57,500 nucleotides of DNA from Bacillus vallismortis (GCF_004116955.1 NZ_CP026362.1:3487501-3545000), one strand, 5' to 3'. Counted from the first letter of the stretch, positions 12,274 through 22,576 are shown. The notes: generated by a model from the letters alone, not told the origin. A program made the numbers and translations.

Positions 12274-13140
12274 AGTTTGGTCACGAAGCCCTTCCAGCTC
12301 TTCTTTTGTAAATAAGTACTTTTCATTACAAAAATGGCATACTGCTTCGGCTTGTCCATCTTCTTCTATCATATCTTGTATTTCTTTTTTGCCTAGCCCT
12401 AAAATGGCTGTTTCAAAACGTTCTTTTGAACAAGAACAATGGAATTGAACAGGCATCGTTTCCAAAATCTCAGGCTTCTCGCCTAGAACTTCTTCTAAAA
12501 TTTCTTCTGGTGTCAGTCCTTTTTGGATGAGCTTTGAAATCGGCTCTACTTGGGATAGACGTTCTTCAATTTTTGTGATGGTTTCATCATCTGTTCCCGG
12601 CATAAGCTGAATAATAAAGCCGCCCGCCGCAAGAATGGTATTATCAGGATTCACGAGCACACCGACGCCTACCGATGAAGGAACCTGCTCAGATGACACA
12701 AGATAGTAGGTGAAATCATCTCCCAATTCTCCTGAAACAATTTCTGTTTGTCCTGTAAAGAACTCGCGCAATCCTAAATCTTTTACGACACTTAACGTTC
12801 CGCTTGTTCCAACCGCACGTCTGACATCAAGCTTGCCTTGTTCATTTAAATCAAAATGAACTTGCGGGTTAGAGACGTATGCTCTGACTTCTCCTTTTGC
12901 GTTAGCATCAGCTACAATAGCACCGATCGGGCCTCCGCCCTCGATTTTCACTGTCAGCTTATCTTCGCCCTTCAGCATAGCGCCGAGCATAAGCGAAGCT
13001 GTCATTGTACGGCCCAGTGCGGCGGATGCTGTCGGCCACGTGCCATGTCGTTTTTGTCCTTCGTTTACCATATCAGTTGTTCTCGCTGCATAAGCGCGCA
13101 CTTTTCCGTCATACGCAAGTGCTTTTATTAAATAATCCAT
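12265..13140 (-). CDS. hslO: Redox-regulated chaperonin Hsp33
   Basis: Hsp33 is a cytosolic holdase that is activated by oxidative unfolding of its zinc centre. The protein has 291 residues. The N-terminal fold carries [14 protein letters not shown], and the C-terminal redox switch has four zinc cysteines, C235 and C237 (CSC) and C268 and C271 (CHFC). All four are intact. It lies 11 bases after coaX and is probably co-transcribed with it. A terminator overlaps its stop codon. Confidence 0.97.
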   Translation of the reverse strand: MDYLIKALAYDGKVRAYAARTTDMVNEGQKRHGTWPTASAALGRTMTASLMLGAMLKGEDKLTVKIEGGGPIGAIVADANAKGEVRAYVSNPQVHFDLNEQGKLDVRRAVGTSGTLSVVKDLGLREFFTGQTEIVSGELGDDFTYYLVSSEQVPSSVGVGVLVNPDNTILAAGGFIIQLMPGTDDETITKIEERLSQVEPISKLIQKGLTPEEILEEVLGEKPEILETMPVQFHCSCSKERFETAILGLGKKEIQDMIEEDGQAEAVCHFCNEKYLFTKEELEGLRDQTTR

Positions 13141-13151
13141 TCCAAAACCTC

Positions 13152-13928
13152 CTATACACTTCCTACGCGGTTTCGTTCATAAATCAATTCCAGCCCTTTT
13201 AAAGTCAAGAATGGATCTACGATATCTATGCAATCTGATTCATTTGCAATGAGCGACGCAAGGCCTCCGGTCGCAATGACCTTTGGTTCCTGTTTTGCCT
13301 GCCATTTCATTCGCTTTACAATTCCTTCTACTTGTCCGACATAGCCAAATAAAATTCCAGATTGCATCGCGCTAACCGTGTTTTTTCCAATAATATTGTC
13401 AGGCCGGGTGATTTCGATACGAGGAAGCTTTGCCGCACGCGAATAAAGCGCCTCTGTTGAAATCGTAATCCCAGGAGCAATTGCTCCGCCCATATATTGT
13501 TTGTTTTCATCAATATAGCAATACGTTGTGGCAGTTCCAAAATCAACGACAATTAACGGATTGCCGTATAGATGTATCGCAGCAACTGCATTTACGATTC
13601 TGTCTGCTCCCACTTCTTTAGGATTGTCATATTTTATATTCAAACCTGTTTTCATACCCGGTCCGACAATTTGCGGCTCGATATGAAAGTATTTTGTGCA
13701 CATTCTTTCTAACGCAAACATAATTGGCGGCACAACAGATGAAATAATAATGCCATCTATCTGTTCAAACATAAGCCCGGAATGCTCAAATAAAGAGCGT
13801 AAAATCATTCCAAACTCATCTTCTGTTTTATGCCTGCTTGTCTCTATACGCCAGTGATATTCTAATTTCCCATCATGATATACACCAAGTACAGTATTGG
13901 TGTTCCCCACATCGATAACCAGTAACAA
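13152..13928 (-). CDS. coaX: Type III pantothenate kinase
   Basis: CoaX phosphorylates pantothenate in coenzyme A synthesis. The type III enzymes belong to the ASKHA fold, need a monovalent cation and are not feedback-inhibited by CoA. The 258-residue protein opens with [15 protein letters not shown] (phosphate 1 loop), and has [11 protein letters not shown] and [14 protein letters not shown] with its catalytic aspartate. It starts at a TTG (13928). The ribosome site is unusual: GGTGAT at 13934-13939 pairs with the downstream part of the anti-Shine-Dalgarno, five bases before the TTG. Confidence 0.95.
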   Translation of the reverse strand: MLLVIDVGNTNTVLGVYHDGKLEYHWRIETSRHKTEDEFGMILRSLFEHSGLMFEQIDGIIISSVVPPIMFALERMCTKYFHIEPQIVGPGMKTGLNIKYDNPKEVGADRIVNAVAAIHLYGNPLIVVDFGTATTYCYIDENKQYMGGAIAPGITISTEALYSRAAKLPRIEITRPDNIIGKNTVSAMQSGILFGYVGQVEGIVKRMKWQAKQEPKVIATGGLASLIANESDCIDIVDPFLTLKGLELIYERNRVGSV

Positions 13929-14079
13929 CCTCTATCACCACTTTTGAATAGTTTCTCTACTTTACTTTTTACAAACATTCTACAATACCATACACGATCA
14001 GCGGCTTATTTGTAAACAAAACGATACCAGAACTGGATGATTGTAAAAGCCGCGACCTAACTGATGATTTACATAAAAA

Positions 14080-14103
14080 AACTGCCGGCGTCAGCCGGCA
14101 GTT
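14080..14103 (-). terminator. ftsH terminator
   Basis: A 10-bp perfect stem (AACTGCCGGC/GCCGGCAGTT) with a GTCA loop is followed by T-rich sequence on both sides. It separates ftsH from coaX. Confidence 0.93.
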
Positions 14104-14120
14104 TTTAGAAAGAAAGCGAA

Positions 14121-16034
14121 TTACTCTGTTGTATCGTCTTTCTTTTCTTCTGTTTTTGTCAGAATGTTTACTTTCACGTCATCGTTCTTCTCTTCATCAG
14201 AGAAATTGCGTTCAGGTAACGATCCATGATCGACAAGATGTTTGATTTGTTCAGCATCCAGTGTTTCAACTTTCAGAAGCGTTTGAGCAATCAATTCAAG
14301 CTTGTCACGATTTTCAGTCAGGATTTGTTTCGCGCGCTCATAACATTCTTTAATGATACGCTGAATTTCCTGGTCAATTTCGTAAGCGATTTGATCACTG
14401 TAGTTCTGTTCGTTGTTGAAATCACGGCCTAAGAATACTTGGCCGCCCTGAGACTGTCCAAATTGCAACGGACCCAGTTTTTCTGACATACCGAATTCTG
14501 TAACCATTCGTCTTGCAATATTCGTCGCACGCTGGAAGTCATTGTGCGCCCCTGTGCTGACTTCACCGAAGATGATTTCTTCAGCGACACGCCCGCCCAA
14601 GAGGCCGACAATTTTATCAAGCAGCTCCGGCTTTGTCTGGAAGTAACGGTCTTCTCTTGGAAGCATAACAGCATAACCGCCAGCCTGGCCCCGAGGAACA
14701 ATCGTTACTTTATGAACCATATCAGCCTCATCTAAAACGAGTCCGATCACGGTGTGTCCGCCTTCGTGATAAGCCACGATATTGCGTTCTTTTTTGGAGA
14801 TGACGCGGCTTTTCTTAGCAGGTCCGGCAATTACGCGGTCCGTCGCTTCGTCAATATCACGCGCATCGATTTTTTTCTTGTTTTGACGAGCCGCCACAAG
14901 AGCAGCTTCATTCAAAAGATTTTCTAAGTCAGCGCCTGAGAATCCAGGTGTTCTCATGGCGATTGATTTCAAGTTAACCGTTTCGTCCAGCGGTTTATTT
15001 CTCGCATGGACTTTCAATACAGCTTCACGGCCAATGACATCTGGGCGGTCCACTGTGATTTGACGGTCAAAACGTCCCGGACGAAGTAAGGCTGGGTCCA
15101 AGATGTCCGCACGGTTCGTCGCAGCAATGATGATGATTCCTTCATTGGCGCTGAATCCGTCCATTTCAACAAGCAATTGGTTTAGCGTCTGTTCACGTTC
15201 ATCGTGTCCGCCGCCGAGACCCGCTCCACGCTGGCGTCCGACTGCGTCAATCTCATCAATGAAAATCAAACAAGGCGCATTCTTTTTCGCATTTTCAAAC
15301 AAGTCACGCACACGGGAAGCACCGACACCTACAAACATTTCAACGAAATCAGATCCGCTGATGCTGAAGAAAGGTACGCCAGCTTCACCCGCACAAGCTT
15401 TGGCAAGCAATGTTTTACCGGTACCCGGAGGTCCGACTAACAGCACGCCTTTTGGTATTCTTGCGCCAAGTTCGGCAAACTTGCGGGGATCTTTCAGAAA
15501 GTCAACAACTTCAACGAGTTCTTGTTTTTCTTCGTCAGCCCCTGCAACGTCTTTAAATTTGACGCGTTTCTTTTCCTCTGTATACAGCTTCGCCTTGCTC
15601 TTCCCAAAGTTCATGACACGGCTGCCGCCGCCTTGAGCCTGATTGAGCAGGAAGAAAAACAGAATAAAGATAATGACAAACGGGATGATGGTCGTCAAGA
15701 ACGTCACCCAACCGCTTGTTTCTTGAGCGGGCTCAACCTTTACGTCTGTCTTTTTCAAAGCATTAAATATCTGGTCTGCTCCCTTTCCTTCAGGAACATG
15801 AGTCAAGAAGTATTGATCTTTGTCGTAGTTTTTCAGCTGCCCTTTTACCTCATAAACACCTCTGACAGGCTGAACCGATACGCTATCAACTTTCCCGTCA
15901 TCCAGGTTTTTGATAAACGTACTGTACGACATATTTTCTGTTTTCGGATTTGAGGTCTGGAAGTAGCTCACAACCCCGATTACTACTAATAAAATAAGTA
16001 AATAAAAAATGGTATTACGGAAGACCCGATTCAT
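14121..16034 (-). CDS. ftsH: ATP-dependent membrane zinc protease FtsH
   Basis: FtsH is a hexameric AAA+ protease that degrades membrane and regulatory proteins and affects sporulation and stress responses. The 637-residue protein has two membrane segments (about 7-24 and 112-131) enclosing an extracytoplasmic domain. Walker A is GPPGTGKT (201-208), Walker B is LIFIDEID (256-263), and the second region of homology follows, with RPGRFDR. The metalloprotease motif is HEGGH (423-427). The acidic, lysine-rich tail is unstructured. It follows hprT, with its own candidate promoter in the 97-base gap. Confidence 0.99.
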   Translation of the reverse strand: MNRVFRNTIFYLLILLVVIGVVSYFQTSNPKTENMSYSTFIKNLDDGKVDSVSVQPVRGVYEVKGQLKNYDKDQYFLTHVPEGKGADQIFNALKKTDVKVEPAQETSGWVTFLTTIIPFVIIFILFFFLLNQAQGGGSRVMNFGKSKAKLYTEEKKRVKFKDVAGADEEKQELVEVVDFLKDPRKFAELGARIPKGVLLVGPPGTGKTLLAKACAGEAGVPFFSISGSDFVEMFVGVGASRVRDLFENAKKNAPCLIFIDEIDAVGRQRGAGLGGGHDEREQTLNQLLVEMDGFSANEGIIIIAATNRADILDPALLRPGRFDRQITVDRPDVIGREAVLKVHARNKPLDETVNLKSIAMRTPGFSGADLENLLNEAALVAARQNKKKIDARDIDEATDRVIAGPAKKSRVISKKERNIVAYHEGGHTVIGLVLDEADMVHKVTIVPRGQAGGYAVMLPREDRYFQTKPELLDKIVGLLGGRVAEEIIFGEVSTGAHNDFQRATNIARRMVTEFGMSEKLGPLQFGQSQGGQVFLGRDFNNEQNYSDQIAYEIDQEIQRIIKECYERAKQILTENRDKLELIAQTLLKVETLDAEQIKHLVDHGSLPERNFSDEEKNDDVKVNILTKTEEKKDDTTE

Positions 16035-16071
16035 TCCTTACCTCCTCCCACAGTAAGCACAACTATGTTCA

Positions 16072-16101
16072 ATAGTACCATAGAAAATCATTCCAATACA
16101 A
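16072..16101 (-). promoter_or_regulatory. Candidate ftsH promoter (sigma-A)
   Basis: TTGTAT (16096-16101) is 18 bases from TACTAT (16072-16077), upstream of the strong GGAGGAGG ribosome site of ftsH. The spacing is one base over the optimum. Confidence 0.55.
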
Positions 16102-16131
16102 ACAATAACCATCTCGGAAGCAGGCTGCCGA

Positions 16132-16674
16132 TCAGCTTTCATAAACTGCCGGTTTTAACACTCCGATATAAGGCAGATTGCGATAGCGCTCAGCATAATC
16201 AAGTCCGTAACCCACTACAAACGCGTCAGGAACTTCAAAGCCTACAAAGTCTGCTTTAATGTCCGCTTTTCTTCCGCTCGGTTTATCCAAAAGGGTAACA
16301 ATCTTAATTGATTTTGCTTTACGGTATCGGAAGAGCTCTACTAGATAACTTAAGGTTAACCCACTGTCGATGATATCTTCAATAATTAAGATGTCCCGGC
16401 CCTCTACAGATGTATCCAAATCTTTGATGATTTTTACTTCTCCAGAAGAAACCGTGGAGTTTCCGTAGCTTGATACATCCATGAAATCCATTTCCAAATA
16501 TGTATCAATATGTTTGATAAGATCCGCCATAAAAGGAAGCGCTCCTTTTAACACGCCGATTGCCAACGGAAATGTATCTTGATACTCGCTTGTTAGTTCT
16601 GCGCCTAACTCTTTTACTTTCTCTTGTATCTCTTCCTCAGAGATCAGTACTTTCTCGATATCATGTTTCATCAT
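16132..16674 (-). CDS. hprT: Hypoxanthine-guanine phosphoribosyltransferase
   Basis: HprT salvages hypoxanthine and guanine to IMP and GMP with PRPP. It has 180 residues. The PRPP-binding motif is [13 protein letters not shown] (95-107), and [31 protein letters not shown] is typical of the C-terminal purine pocket. Its start overlaps the tilS stop by 4 bases. In B. subtilis TilS and HprT have been reported to act together on ftsH transcription, which fits the order tilS-hprT-ftsH here. I cannot test that from sequence. Confidence 0.97.
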   Translation of the reverse strand: MMKHDIEKVLISEEEIQEKVKELGAELTSEYQDTFPLAIGVLKGALPFMADLIKHIDTYLEMDFMDVSSYGNSTVSSGEVKIIKDLDTSVEGRDILIIEDIIDSGLTLSYLVELFRYRKAKSIKIVTLLDKPSGRKADIKADFVGFEVPDAFVVGYGLDYAERYRNLPYIGVLKPAVYES

Positions 16675-18089
16675 GATTTTGCTTGCCCCCTACACTTTTC
16701 ATGCTGTCTATATTGTAATACAATGCGGTCGCTATTTGGAATCACAAGATCTTCAAAAATTGATTTTTTCAAGCCCGGTATCCAGATAATTTCACCGCTT
16801 GCGTCTGTCACAATCGGCCAGTTGTCTCTTTCCCTGAGAGGCAATTTCTTATCAATAAATATATCCTTTACCTTTCTCGAGCCGTTCATCCCTTTTAGTT
16901 TGATCCGGTCTCCAGCTTTTCTTGTCCGAATCGTCAAGGGAAAACTCACCATTTTTTCACTTGTAATAAAAACAGCATTCCCATGTTCTTCAGGCGATTC
17001 CGCATATCGCTTTGCCTCTATCAGAAATCCATTGGGGAGCACTGCCGTTTCATCAGCAGCTCCGCTTATTTGGTATTCAAAGGGAACATTTTTGCACTGC
17101 CATTGTTCAAATGTAAACAAACATGTCTGATATGATTTGACCACCTTCAGCCCTTTCGGAAAGTTCAATACTCCTGAAGGACCGCCCTTTTCCGCCCATT
17201 CGAGAAACTGCTGAATGTGATGAGCTGAAAAGGAGTATGGAACGTTTTCATAAAGATAGTTTAATATTAGTTGAACTCCTCTTCTTTGTAAAGGCATCGG
17301 GAGGGCAAGCAATTGAGAGGAATTAATTTCAACTGATGTATTAGACTGGCTTGTGATTACTTTATTCATTTCTTCTTTCGTTAATGACTGTAAGAAATGC
17401 TCATCTTCCGTCAGTGCTTCACTTACTTTCTGAAACCTTTTATGCACATCCGGCGACTCCTGTTTCAGAAACGGGAGCACTGTTTTTCTAAATCTGTTTC
17501 TTGTGTAGTCATCTTTGGCGTTGCTTTCATCCGTCCGGTAGCTCAAGCCGTTTTGATGGCAGTAGTGAAGGATCTCTTCCTTTGTAATGGGTAAGAACGG
17601 CCTAATGATCCGTCCCGTCCCAAAACGTCTGACGGGCTGAATTCCTGCAAGTCCCGCTCCAAGTGTGCCCTTAGCAAGTCTCATAAGCATCGTTTCAACC
17701 TGGTCATCACCATGATGCGCAAGCGCCAGATAGTCCGCTTGATGCTTCGACATGACGTCCTCAAAGAACTGGTAGCGGCAATCACGTGCGGCGGCCTGCT
17801 TATTGAGACCTTTTTCCTGCGCATATGCAGTTACATGAATCTGAGCCGTTTCGCACGCGAGCTGCTCAGCCTTGCAATAAGCTTGGACAAAACGCATGTC
17901 CTCCTCGGATTCCGGGCCCCTGAACCGATGGTCGACATGAGCCGCAATGATATTTGCTGAACGTCCGCATAACGTATGCAACGCGTGAAGAAGAGCTATT
18001 GAATCCGGACCACCGGAAACGCCTACAATGATTGTCGCCCCTTTTAACTCAAGATTGTGTTTATGAAAAAAATCTTTGACACTTTTCAC
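16671..18089 (-). CDS. tilS: tRNA(Ile) lysidine synthetase
   Basis: TilS converts C34 of the minor tRNA-Ile (CAU) to lysidine, which switches it from Met to Ile decoding. The PP-loop SGGPDS is at residues 25-30, AHVDHRFRG and [14 protein letters not shown] [11 protein letters not shown] follow, and the C-terminal domain has [19 protein letters not shown]. The frame extends upstream to an ATG at 18131, but I use the GTG at 18089. It has an ideal GAGGAGG site 5 bases upstream and gives 472 residues, and a candidate promoter would start transcription inside the longer frame. Confidence 0.95.
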   Translation of the reverse strand: MKSVKDFFHKHNLELKGATIIVGVSGGPDSIALLHALHTLCGRSANIIAAHVDHRFRGPESEEDMRFVQAYCKAEQLACETAQIHVTAYAQEKGLNKQAAARDCRYQFFEDVMSKHQADYLALAHHGDDQVETMLMRLAKGTLGAGLAGIQPVRRFGTGRIIRPFLPITKEEILHYCHQNGLSYRTDESNAKDDYTRNRFRKTVLPFLKQESPDVHKRFQKVSEALTEDEHFLQSLTKEEMNKVITSQSNTSVEINSSQLLALPMPLQRRGVQLILNYLYENVPYSFSAHHIQQFLEWAEKGGPSGVLNFPKGLKVVKSYQTCLFTFEQWQCKNVPFEYQISGAADETAVLPNGFLIEAKRYAESPEEHGNAVFITSEKMVSFPLTIRTRKAGDRIKLKGMNGSRKVKDIFIDKKLPLRERDNWPIVTDASGEIIWIPGLKKSIFEDLVIPNSDRIVLQYRQHEKCRGQAKS

Positions 18090-18131
18090 AATGTCCTCCT
18101 CGCAATGAGCAGGTTTTTTAAAGATATTCAT

Positions 18132-18160
18132 ATCCTATCACTTTCAATCCTTCCAAGCAA
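18132..18160 (-). promoter_or_regulatory. Candidate tilS promoter (sigma-A)
   Basis: TTGCTT (18155-18160) is 17 bases from TAGGAT (18132-18137). Transcription would begin near 18125, downstream of the ATG at 18131, which supports initiation of TilS at the later GTG. Confidence 0.5.
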
Positions 18161-18192
18161 AGAAGAAGCATAGGCTTAGCAGATTAAGCCAT

Positions 18193-19209
18193 TCAGATTA
18201 AGAAAAAGATAATGTAGGCGAAATAAAGTGCTAAAACGCTGATCACGATAAGCGTTGTTTCAAATAATCCCCCCGACTTAGCGGCCTTCTGTTTTGGGGT
18301 GTATCGTGTCTTCGTTACTTTCCCTTGGCGCGTTTTTTGCTGCCTTTGTCTTATGGCAGGCTGCGCCGGTGCTTTAGCAGCTTGTTTTCCCTGCACTGTC
18401 CTTTGCCCAGTGTCGAGCATATCTTTCTTCATTTCATCTGCGGATTGATAAGCCCCGTTCAATGCTGAAATAAGCACTTTTTTATACTTTTTCAGCAGCG
18501 GGTGTCCTTCGATTAGAGATCTAAGCTGTTCCTTAGGCTGATTTGACTTCTTGAATTCTTTTTTATGCACGCTGTTGACCATAATCATGGCAACAGCAAA
18601 CAGGTCGTAGGATGGCTCTGCTTTTCTCGTTCCATACCCCCAATAGCCTCTGTCGTAAAACTCGGTATACTCTTTTATCGCCCGGCCTGCCTTTGTCGTG
18701 CCGCCTACATCAATGCAGCGGATTCTTGCTGGCGGACCGGTTACGATCAGATTGTCAGGTTTAAGATCGCCGAATATCCATCCTTGCTGGTGAAGCACCG
18801 ATAAGCTGGATAAAAGTTGAATGATCAATACCGGTATCCATTCTGCTCCTTTATCACTGACATAATTCAAAAGCAGCGGGCCTTTTATGTATTCCATTGC
18901 ATAAAATGAAACCTTCGTATTTGCACTGGGGATATAGGCATCATCTGTATCAAAAAAAGAAGGCCCCATTGTAACGGACTGGGCCTTTGAGAAAGATTTC
19001 AAGACATTCACTTCAGAAGTAATAGACAAGCTGTCATCACTCACCTTTAAGGCAACATGTCCATCTGATGCTTCTGCCAAATACACAATTCCATTGGCCC
19101 CTTTTCCAAGCTGTTTACGCAGCGTATAAGAGTTTCCGTTCCACTTGCCTTTGATTGCCGTACCCGGCTTGAGGCTACATGCCAAACTCGTTAAAGCGTC
19201 GTTCATCAT
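18193..19209 (-). CDS. yabT: Forespore Hanks-type Ser/Thr kinase YabT
   Basis: YabT is a membrane-anchored kinase made during sporulation, activated by DNA binding, and reported to phosphorylate RecA and other targets. From the chosen start it has 338 residues. The glycine loop is GKGANG (35-40), the ATP lysine is K55, the catalytic loop reads GDLKPDN with the usual HR replaced by FG, and the metal motif is DVG instead of DFG. A basic linker rich in K/R/Q (about 260-310) precedes one C-terminal membrane helix. The start at 19209 follows AAGGAG and overlaps yabS by 35 bases. A longer in-frame opening to 19311 is not used. Confidence 0.93.
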   Translation of the reverse strand: MMNDALTSLACSLKPGTAIKGKWNGNSYTLRKQLGKGANGIVYLAEASDGHVALKVSDDSLSITSEVNVLKSFSKAQSVTMGPSFFDTDDAYIPSANTKVSFYAMEYIKGPLLLNYVSDKGAEWIPVLIIQLLSSLSVLHQQGWIFGDLKPDNLIVTGPPARIRCIDVGGTTKAGRAIKEYTEFYDRGYWGYGTRKAEPSYDLFAVAMIMVNSVHKKEFKKSNQPKEQLRSLIEGHPLLKKYKKVLISALNGAYQSADEMKKDMLDTGQRTVQGKQAAKAPAQPAIRQRQQKTRQGKVTKTRYTPKQKAAKSGGLFETTLIVISVLALYFAYIIFFLI

Positions 19210-19918
19210 CTGCCAGCATGCTCCTTCTTGAGCGGATTTTTTCAAACTGCTTTGTCGCTTCGCGTATCGCTGGGCCTGTAGGCGTGATGCCGCCTGTCGA
19301 CAACTTTGCAAAGAGAGTGGAAAGAGATTGCAGCTTCGGTGTCCAGTTTAGCACAAGCTCGACCTCTTGTTTTTTCCCGGGAAATATACACATCGCAAAT
19401 TCGTTATTCCCGATTCGGGAATTGAGACTGACAGACAAATCAATCAATGCCTCTTTTACAGTTGGAAGCTTAGGCGCCATACTCGCGCTTGTATCGACAA
19501 GAACCAACACCTGAAGATGCACCGTTTCTCCAAGCTCGTCCACCACTTCCATCACTTCGCCGCGTTTTTCCGGTGAAAGCTCCTCCATCTCCACATTCTT
19601 TCCAAGGATTTGTTTCAGCTCTTGATTGACTACACCTTGCAAGGTTTGCGTCATCGCTTTTTTTGTTACCATTTGCACAGTTTGTGAAAGCTGGGACGCA
19701 TAAACGACTTGATGCACGCCGCCCCCGGCAAGCGCAATTCCTTCAACTTCCTTCATTGCCTCTGGGTCAATTTGATTTTCTTCCATTATACCTATCACAT
19801 TTACCGTAATCCCCTGCTCCTTAGCATAAGCAGCCATTGCTAGCGGGTCTTCCCCATGATTCGAGCAGCCATCCGTTATCAACAAGATTTGATTTAAATG
19901 TCCGTTGTTCACATTCAT
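19175..19918 (-). CDS. yabS: VWA-like protein YabS
   Basis: This 247-residue sporulation protein of unknown biochemical role resembles the von Willebrand factor A fold. The metal-site motif DTSAS is at 142-146 and the TPTG threonine loop is at 212-215, but the TDG element normally found after them lies near the N-terminus (ITDGCSN, 14-20), followed by ITVNVIGI and GGGVHQVV. The halves of the domain therefore appear in swapped order. It is downstream of a sigma-F-type promoter, starts with a GGAGG site, and is translationally coupled to the yabT kinase. Confidence 0.88.
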   Translation of the reverse strand: MNVNNGHLNQILLITDGCSNHGEDPLAMAAYAKEQGITVNVIGIMEENQIDPEAMKEVEGIALAGGGVHQVVYASQLSQTVQMVTKKAMTQTLQGVVNQELKQILGKNVEMEELSPEKRGEVMEVVDELGETVHLQVLVLVDTSASMAPKLPTVKEALIDLSVSLNSRIGNNEFAMCIFPGKKQEVELVLNWTPKLQSLSTLFAKLSTGGITPTGPAIREATKQFEKIRSRRSMLADDERRFNEFGM

Positions 19919-19959
19919 TCCTCCTGGAGAATACGAGGATTCTCAGATTCATATATTCT

Positions 19960-19990
19960 CATCATCGCCAGAAGAAATTTGATTTATACG
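19960..19990 (-). promoter_or_regulatory. sigma-F (or sigma-G) promoter of yabS-yabT
   Basis: CGTATA (19985-19990) is exactly 15 bases from GGCGATGATG (19960-19969), which fits GYATA-15-GGNNANAHTR at all but one position. It overlaps the spoIIE stop region and fits forespore expression of yabS-yabT. Confidence 0.8.
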
Positions 19991-19996
19991 GAAGCA

Positions 19997-22480
19997 TTAT
20001 GAAATTTCTTGTTTGTTTTGAAAGATGGCCGGAACAGGAATCGATGCCCACTTTGGTGTATTGTGGTCAATCCGGACGACAACCACCGTCATATCGTCCT
20101 CGATCTGGCCGGATCTCGTGCGAATGACTTCCTCCATAAGCAAATCAGCAATCTCCTGCGGGTCATCTGTTTTTAAATCCTTCATTTTGCGTTTCATCCA
20201 TAAATCATGATTTTCTACATGTTTTGGCCCCTCAAAAATACCATCACTCATCATGATCAAGAGGTCACCCGCTTTCAGCTGCTCACTCACAACCTCCACA
20301 TCGAATTCATTAATAATGCCGATTGGCAGATTGCTCGCTTGAACTTTCATTACCTGATCACCCCTTTTGATAAAACTAGGCGTCGATCCGACCTTCAAAA
20401 ATTTGCAGCTGGCATCTTGAAGATCGATAATAGATAGGTCAAGCGTGGAATAAATCTCGTCAGTTGTCCTCAGGGACAATATGCTGTTGATTGTTTTAAT
20501 TGCTATTTTTTCATCAATGCCGGATTCAAGGATTTTTTCAAGAAGCTTGATCGTTTCATTGCTTTCGAAATGCGCCCTTGCACCATTGCCCATCCCGTCA
20601 CTGATGGCCGCTGCATATTTTCTGGCTCCAAGCTCTATCATGCTGTAGCTGTCGCCGGAGACAAGGCCGCCGCCTTTCGCAGCGTGAGCGGCACCTGTAG
20701 ATACCCTATATGATTTTGTTGATCCAAAGGCAACATGGCTGTATCCATTCGGGTGCGGGGAGTGCTGTTCGGCTTTCACAAGAATTTGTTCTTCCAAAAT
20801 GTCGGAAAGCATAGGGGCAATGATTTTTTCACTTTCTCCATGGCCGCTGAATGGAATCGTCATTTCGATATCGATATTTCCTTGTTCAAGACTATAGATC
20901 TCCACATGTTGAATCTCGATTCCGAAATGCTGAAGCGCTTCTATGATTTGCTCTTCCTGCAGAAAGTGCTGTTCCCGCTCTCTTTTTATTTCCCGAGAAA
21001 AGTCTGCCATGACCTCAGAAACACCTAAAAGCTGTTCAGCAACAAGACGCCTGCTGTCCTGTACCTTTTTCTTCAGCGTCAAATGGGCATGATGATGCGC
21101 GAGTTCATCCTCAATCAGCTCTTCAACCTGCTTTGATTTAGAGCAATGCTGATGAAACTCTTTTTTAAGCCTTCGGTTAGATGCATATTCTTTTTCTTCT
21201 GTTTCAAGCATAACTTGTTTCATTAAGTCATATGTTTTATCAAAGTTCTGTACCCAGCACCTGTTTTTCTTGTAGCACGTCTGACAGGAATGCTCTGTGA
21301 TCTTGCTTAAAAACAAATCAACTTCGCTGTCATCTGTCTGTTCTTCTGATGTTTGGTAAAAGGTTGCAAAGCTTTCAGACAGCGCGTGGAATACATTGGA
21401 GAACTGGTCTACCTTTTGAGCCGTGACATCTCTGATTTTCCTGGCATATTGCTGCTGCTCTTGAAGATGCTCCACCGTTCCCGGAATATATCTCGCCACC
21501 TTCTTTGTAATCGATTGAGGTGTAAGCAAAAACAGGCCGACTGCGATTAATGACTCATAAAGCGTCGTCATTAGACCAGCGGAACCTTCACCATATAAAG
21601 AAATAAGAAGAGATCCAACGATCAGACCGACTGCTGCGCCCGCTTTTTTTCCTTCCTTCAGCAAACCGCCTAATAAACCGGAAAAAGCAAGCAGGCTCAT
21701 TTGATAGAGATTTCCGATATTCGCCAAACCAAGGATCAGGCCGGTCACGACACCAACGGTACAGCCAATGCTTGCACCGCCAATAAAGGAGAAACTCAAT
21801 ACAACATAACGAGCCAATATATGTTCTGCCTGCATCCCTTGATAGGACAAGCCGGCAAGCCCCGTCAAAACAGAAGCGATAAGGATCATAAAACAAATGA
21901 TTTCTTCTATCTTCAATGACTGTTTCACTTTTTTTACGGTAAAAACCGGAAGGCTCTGAAGGAAAATCAGCGTCAAAATAAAGGATAGTCCAGCTTCAAC
22001 GACAGCCATTACATAATCATAAGTTGTAAACACGCCACTTTGGGCGTAAACAAACCCGGCTCTTGCTATAGCCATGGAGAAAAACACAACAATCGGAAGT
22101 GCTTTCACACGATCATCGGTGATGAAGGCGGCCACTTTAGAACATACGAAGAATGCCAGTAATGCCGCTAATATGAGCAATGAGTGCTTTGGAGAAATGG
22201 TTAGCGCACCCGCAAGTACAGCCAGCACTGCATAAAGCGCCTTATCTCTTCTGATCAGAAGCATTGCCCCAAAGAAAGGAAGTGCGAAAGGAAGCACCTC
22301 GGATAATATGAAAGCCCGTCCAAGCAAAAATCCGATGACGACATAAATGAATCCTTTGTAGAAAAACAGTGAATGCAAATGATGAGTCACCAGCTTCGCG
22401 CCCCTGTTAAAAAACGATTGGAGTTTTTCCAAAGCTTGTCCCGCCATTGGCCCGTTCACTCTTCTTTCTGCTTTTTCCAT
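19997..22480 (-). CDS. spoIIE: Stage II sporulation protein E, PP2C phosphatase
   Basis: SpoIIE dephosphorylates the anti-anti-sigma factor SpoIIAA, releasing sigma-F in the forespore, and also interacts with FtsZ at the polar septum. From the ATG at 22480 it has 827 residues. Region I is about ten membrane helices (about 37-330), region II is a coiled-coil-rich linker, and region III is a PP2C domain (about 590-800) with VSGDSYSMIELGARKYAAAISDGMGNGARA and LLIMMSDGIFEG metal-binding aspartates. The frame extends 13 codons upstream, but those overlap the −10 of its promoter, so the inner ATG is used. Confidence 0.97.
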   Translation of the reverse strand: MEKAERRVNGPMAGQALEKLQSFFNRGAKLVTHHLHSLFFYKGFIYVVIGFLLGRAFILSEVLPFALPFFGAMLLIRRDKALYAVLAVLAGALTISPKHSLLILAALLAFFVCSKVAAFITDDRVKALPIVVFFSMAIARAGFVYAQSGVFTTYDYVMAVVEAGLSFILTLIFLQSLPVFTVKKVKQSLKIEEIICFMILIASVLTGLAGLSYQGMQAEHILARYVVLSFSFIGGASIGCTVGVVTGLILGLANIGNLYQMSLLAFSGLLGGLLKEGKKAGAAVGLIVGSLLISLYGEGSAGLMTTLYESLIAVGLFLLTPQSITKKVARYIPGTVEHLQEQQQYARKIRDVTAQKVDQFSNVFHALSESFATFYQTSEEQTDDSEVDLFLSKITEHSCQTCYKKNRCWVQNFDKTYDLMKQVMLETEEKEYASNRRLKKEFHQHCSKSKQVEELIEDELAHHHAHLTLKKKVQDSRRLVAEQLLGVSEVMADFSREIKREREQHFLQEEQIIEALQHFGIEIQHVEIYSLEQGNIDIEMTIPFSGHGESEKIIAPMLSDILEEQILVKAEQHSPHPNGYSHVAFGSTKSYRVSTGAAHAAKGGGLVSGDSYSMIELGARKYAAAISDGMGNGARAHFESNETIKLLEKILESGIDEKIAIKTINSILSLRTTDEIYSTLDLSIIDLQDASCKFLKVGSTPSFIKRGDQVMKVQASNLPIGIINEFDVEVVSEQLKAGDLLIMMSDGIFEGPKHVENHDLWMKRKMKDLKTDDPQEIADLLMEEVIRTRSGQIEDDMTVVVVRIDHNTPKWASIPVPAIFQNKQEIS

Positions 22481-22517
22481 CCCTCTCATCTCCCACCTGT
22501 TATATTCGTTGCCTGTC

Positions 22518-22550
22518 ATTATAGCGAAAGCACAGATAGGATTTTGTCAA
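22518..22550 (-). promoter_or_regulatory. spoIIE promoter (sigma-A, 21-bp spacing)
   Basis: The −35 TTGACA (22545-22550) and −10 TATAAT (22518-22523) are both consensus but 21 bases apart, four more than optimal. This is the hallmark of Spo0A-activated sigma-A promoters in B. subtilis, where spoIIE is a known example. The extra spacing makes the promoter dependent on the activator. Confidence 0.9.
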
Positions 22551-22576
22551 AAGAAGGGAACAATACTAAAGAAGTC

